A stretch of DNA of 14,708 nucleotides from Verrucomicrobiota bacterium (GTDB lineage Bacteria; Verrucomicrobiota; Kiritimatiellia; B70-G9), in NCBI GenBank assembly GCA_003641465.1, contig QNAJ01000009.1, positions 1-14,708 of the forward strand. Reading direction: 5' to 3'. The position numbers were made by a program, and so were the translations under genes. Below the pieces are notes generated by a model. That model ran no database searches and had not been told where the DNA came from. It saw nothing but the letters and a program-made list of their open reading frames with translations. Every line of letters starts with the position of its first letter. Position 1 is the first letter of the stretch. This document shows positions 14,148 to 14,708 of the stretch, piece by piece.

Positions 14148-14708
14148 GTGAAACCGCTATGCCTTGTTATGGCCGCCCTGTTTCTTGCATGGACGGCGAC
14201 CATCGCCCGAGGAGATGCCGCATCCGCCTTGGACACCGCCGATGATCCTGCCTATGACTCCGGGTGGACCAACGGATCCAACGGTGGATATGGATTCGGC
14301 CCATGGTCAATAACCATCAACGTCAATGGCGGCACCTTCATCGGCTCCTCGGCCAACAATGCCGGTGGCAGCGGAGATATCGATACCGGCGGAGAATCCT
14401 GGGGCATGTGGAGCGGGGCCGACGGCGACGTCAACGTGACGCGGGTTTTCAGCAACGGTACCCTGGCGGTCGGCGAGGTCTTCTACATTGACCTGGACAA
14501 CGGTTGGGTCGCCAGCGGCGGCGGTTCCGTCGGACTGGGACTGCAGAATTCTGCCGGTGACAATCTCTGGGAATACTATTTTGTCGGCGGCGACACCGAT
14601 TACACGATCAATGACAATGCCGGACAGTGGGACAGCGGGATCCCCTGGACTGCCGATGGCATGAGCCTGAGCTTCCAGCTTACCGGGCAGACTTCGTACT
14701 CTTTCCAG
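14148..14708 (+). CDS. Secreted Gly/Asn-rich protein of unknown function (3' end outside window)
   Basis: The frame is open from GTG 14148 to the right edge (187 codons, no stop). The first about 25 residues are a signal peptide: MKPLCLVMAALFLAWTATIA, then RGDAASA with several possible cleavage points. The mature region is low in Lys/Arg and rich in Gly, Asn, Asp, Ser, Thr and aromatics: AYDSGWTNGSNGGYGFGPW and GGTFIGSSANNAGGSGDIDT are its first repeats of Gly-rich loops. It then alternates short beta-strand-like segments (EVFYIDLDNGWV, VGLGLQNSAGDNLWEYYFV), as expected for an extracellular beta-sandwich. It resembles secreted, often PEP-CTERM-tagged proteins of PVC bacteria. The C-terminal sorting signal cannot be checked. 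I recognise no catalytic motif. Confidence 0.8.
   Translation, partial: MKPLCLVMAALFLAWTATIARGDAASALDTADDPAYDSGWTNGSNGGYGFGPWSITINVNGGTFIGSSANNAGGSGDIDTGGESWGMWSGADGDVNVTRVFSNGTLAVGEVFYIDLDNGWVASGGGSVGLGLQNSAGDNLWEYYFVGGDTDYTINDNAGQWDSGIPWTADGMSLSFQLTGQTSYSFQ

Noticed and set aside
13958..14236. Extension of the ThuA-like gene to an upstream start
   Set aside because: The extra text is Pro/Arg/Ser-rich, unlike the family, and would overlap the start of the divergent secreted-protein gene.
1..14708. CRISPR array, transposase, phage or toxin-antitoxin genes, or an obvious new defence system
   Set aside because: No regularly spaced repeats, no inverted-repeat-bounded element and no motif of such families was seen; the content is mainly core envelope and metabolic genes.

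Overview
The window is a dense, high-G+C bacterial chromosome segment from a Gram-negative organism that makes lipopolysaccharide. It encodes the complete Kdo branch from synthesis to activation (kdsA, kdsB, kdsC), an ADP-heptose kinase and the Lpt export proteins LptC, LptA and LptB. GTG and TTG starts are common, and clear Shine-Dalgarno sequences mark most of the decisive starts. A separate HPr kinase, HPr and Enzyme I, a eukaryotic-type UDP-glucose pyrophosphorylase and a Gly/Asn-rich secreted protein together suggest a member of the PVC superphylum (Kiritimatiellota, Lentisphaerota or Verrucomicrobiota-like). That placement is inference only; no rRNA or other decisive marker is present.

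Layout: positions 1-11518 hold fourteen genes, all on the + strand, with gaps of at most 48 bases and several ATGA/GTGA start-stop overlaps, so they look like one long operon or a few nested ones. In order: the 3' part of a NodU/CmcH-type carbamoyltransferase; a 54-residue membrane protein of the DUF5989 type; a secreted DUF3108-type protein; heptose-7-phosphate kinase (rfaE1); kdsB; kdsA; kdsC; lptC; lptA; lptB; short hibernation factor hpf; HPr kinase/phosphorylase hprK; HPr; Enzyme I (ptsI); and S-adenosylmethionine synthetase (metK), which makes fifteen genes counting the partial first one.

A convergent UGP2-like uridylyltransferase lies on the - strand (11576-13006). A tRNA-Leu(UAA) on + follows (13134-13219), then a ThuA-like protein on - (13238-13957). 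After a 190-base divergent spacer comes a secreted Gly/Asn-rich protein that runs off the right edge.

Taken together, the left two thirds couple envelope assembly (Kdo, heptose, LPS transport) to a phosphotransfer chain (EI - HPr - HPr kinase) that has no sugar permease in view, plus ribosome hibernation and SAM supply. This resembles the proteobacterial lptB-rpoN-hpf-ptsN neighbourhood, but rpoN and ptsN are absent and HprK/HPr/EI occupy their place. I found no CRISPR array, insertion sequence, phage gene or clear defence system. The most unusual points are this hybrid gene order, a Gln in HPr kinase where a conserved His is normally found, the DUF5989 small protein behind the carbamoyltransferase, and the eukaryotic-type UGP.
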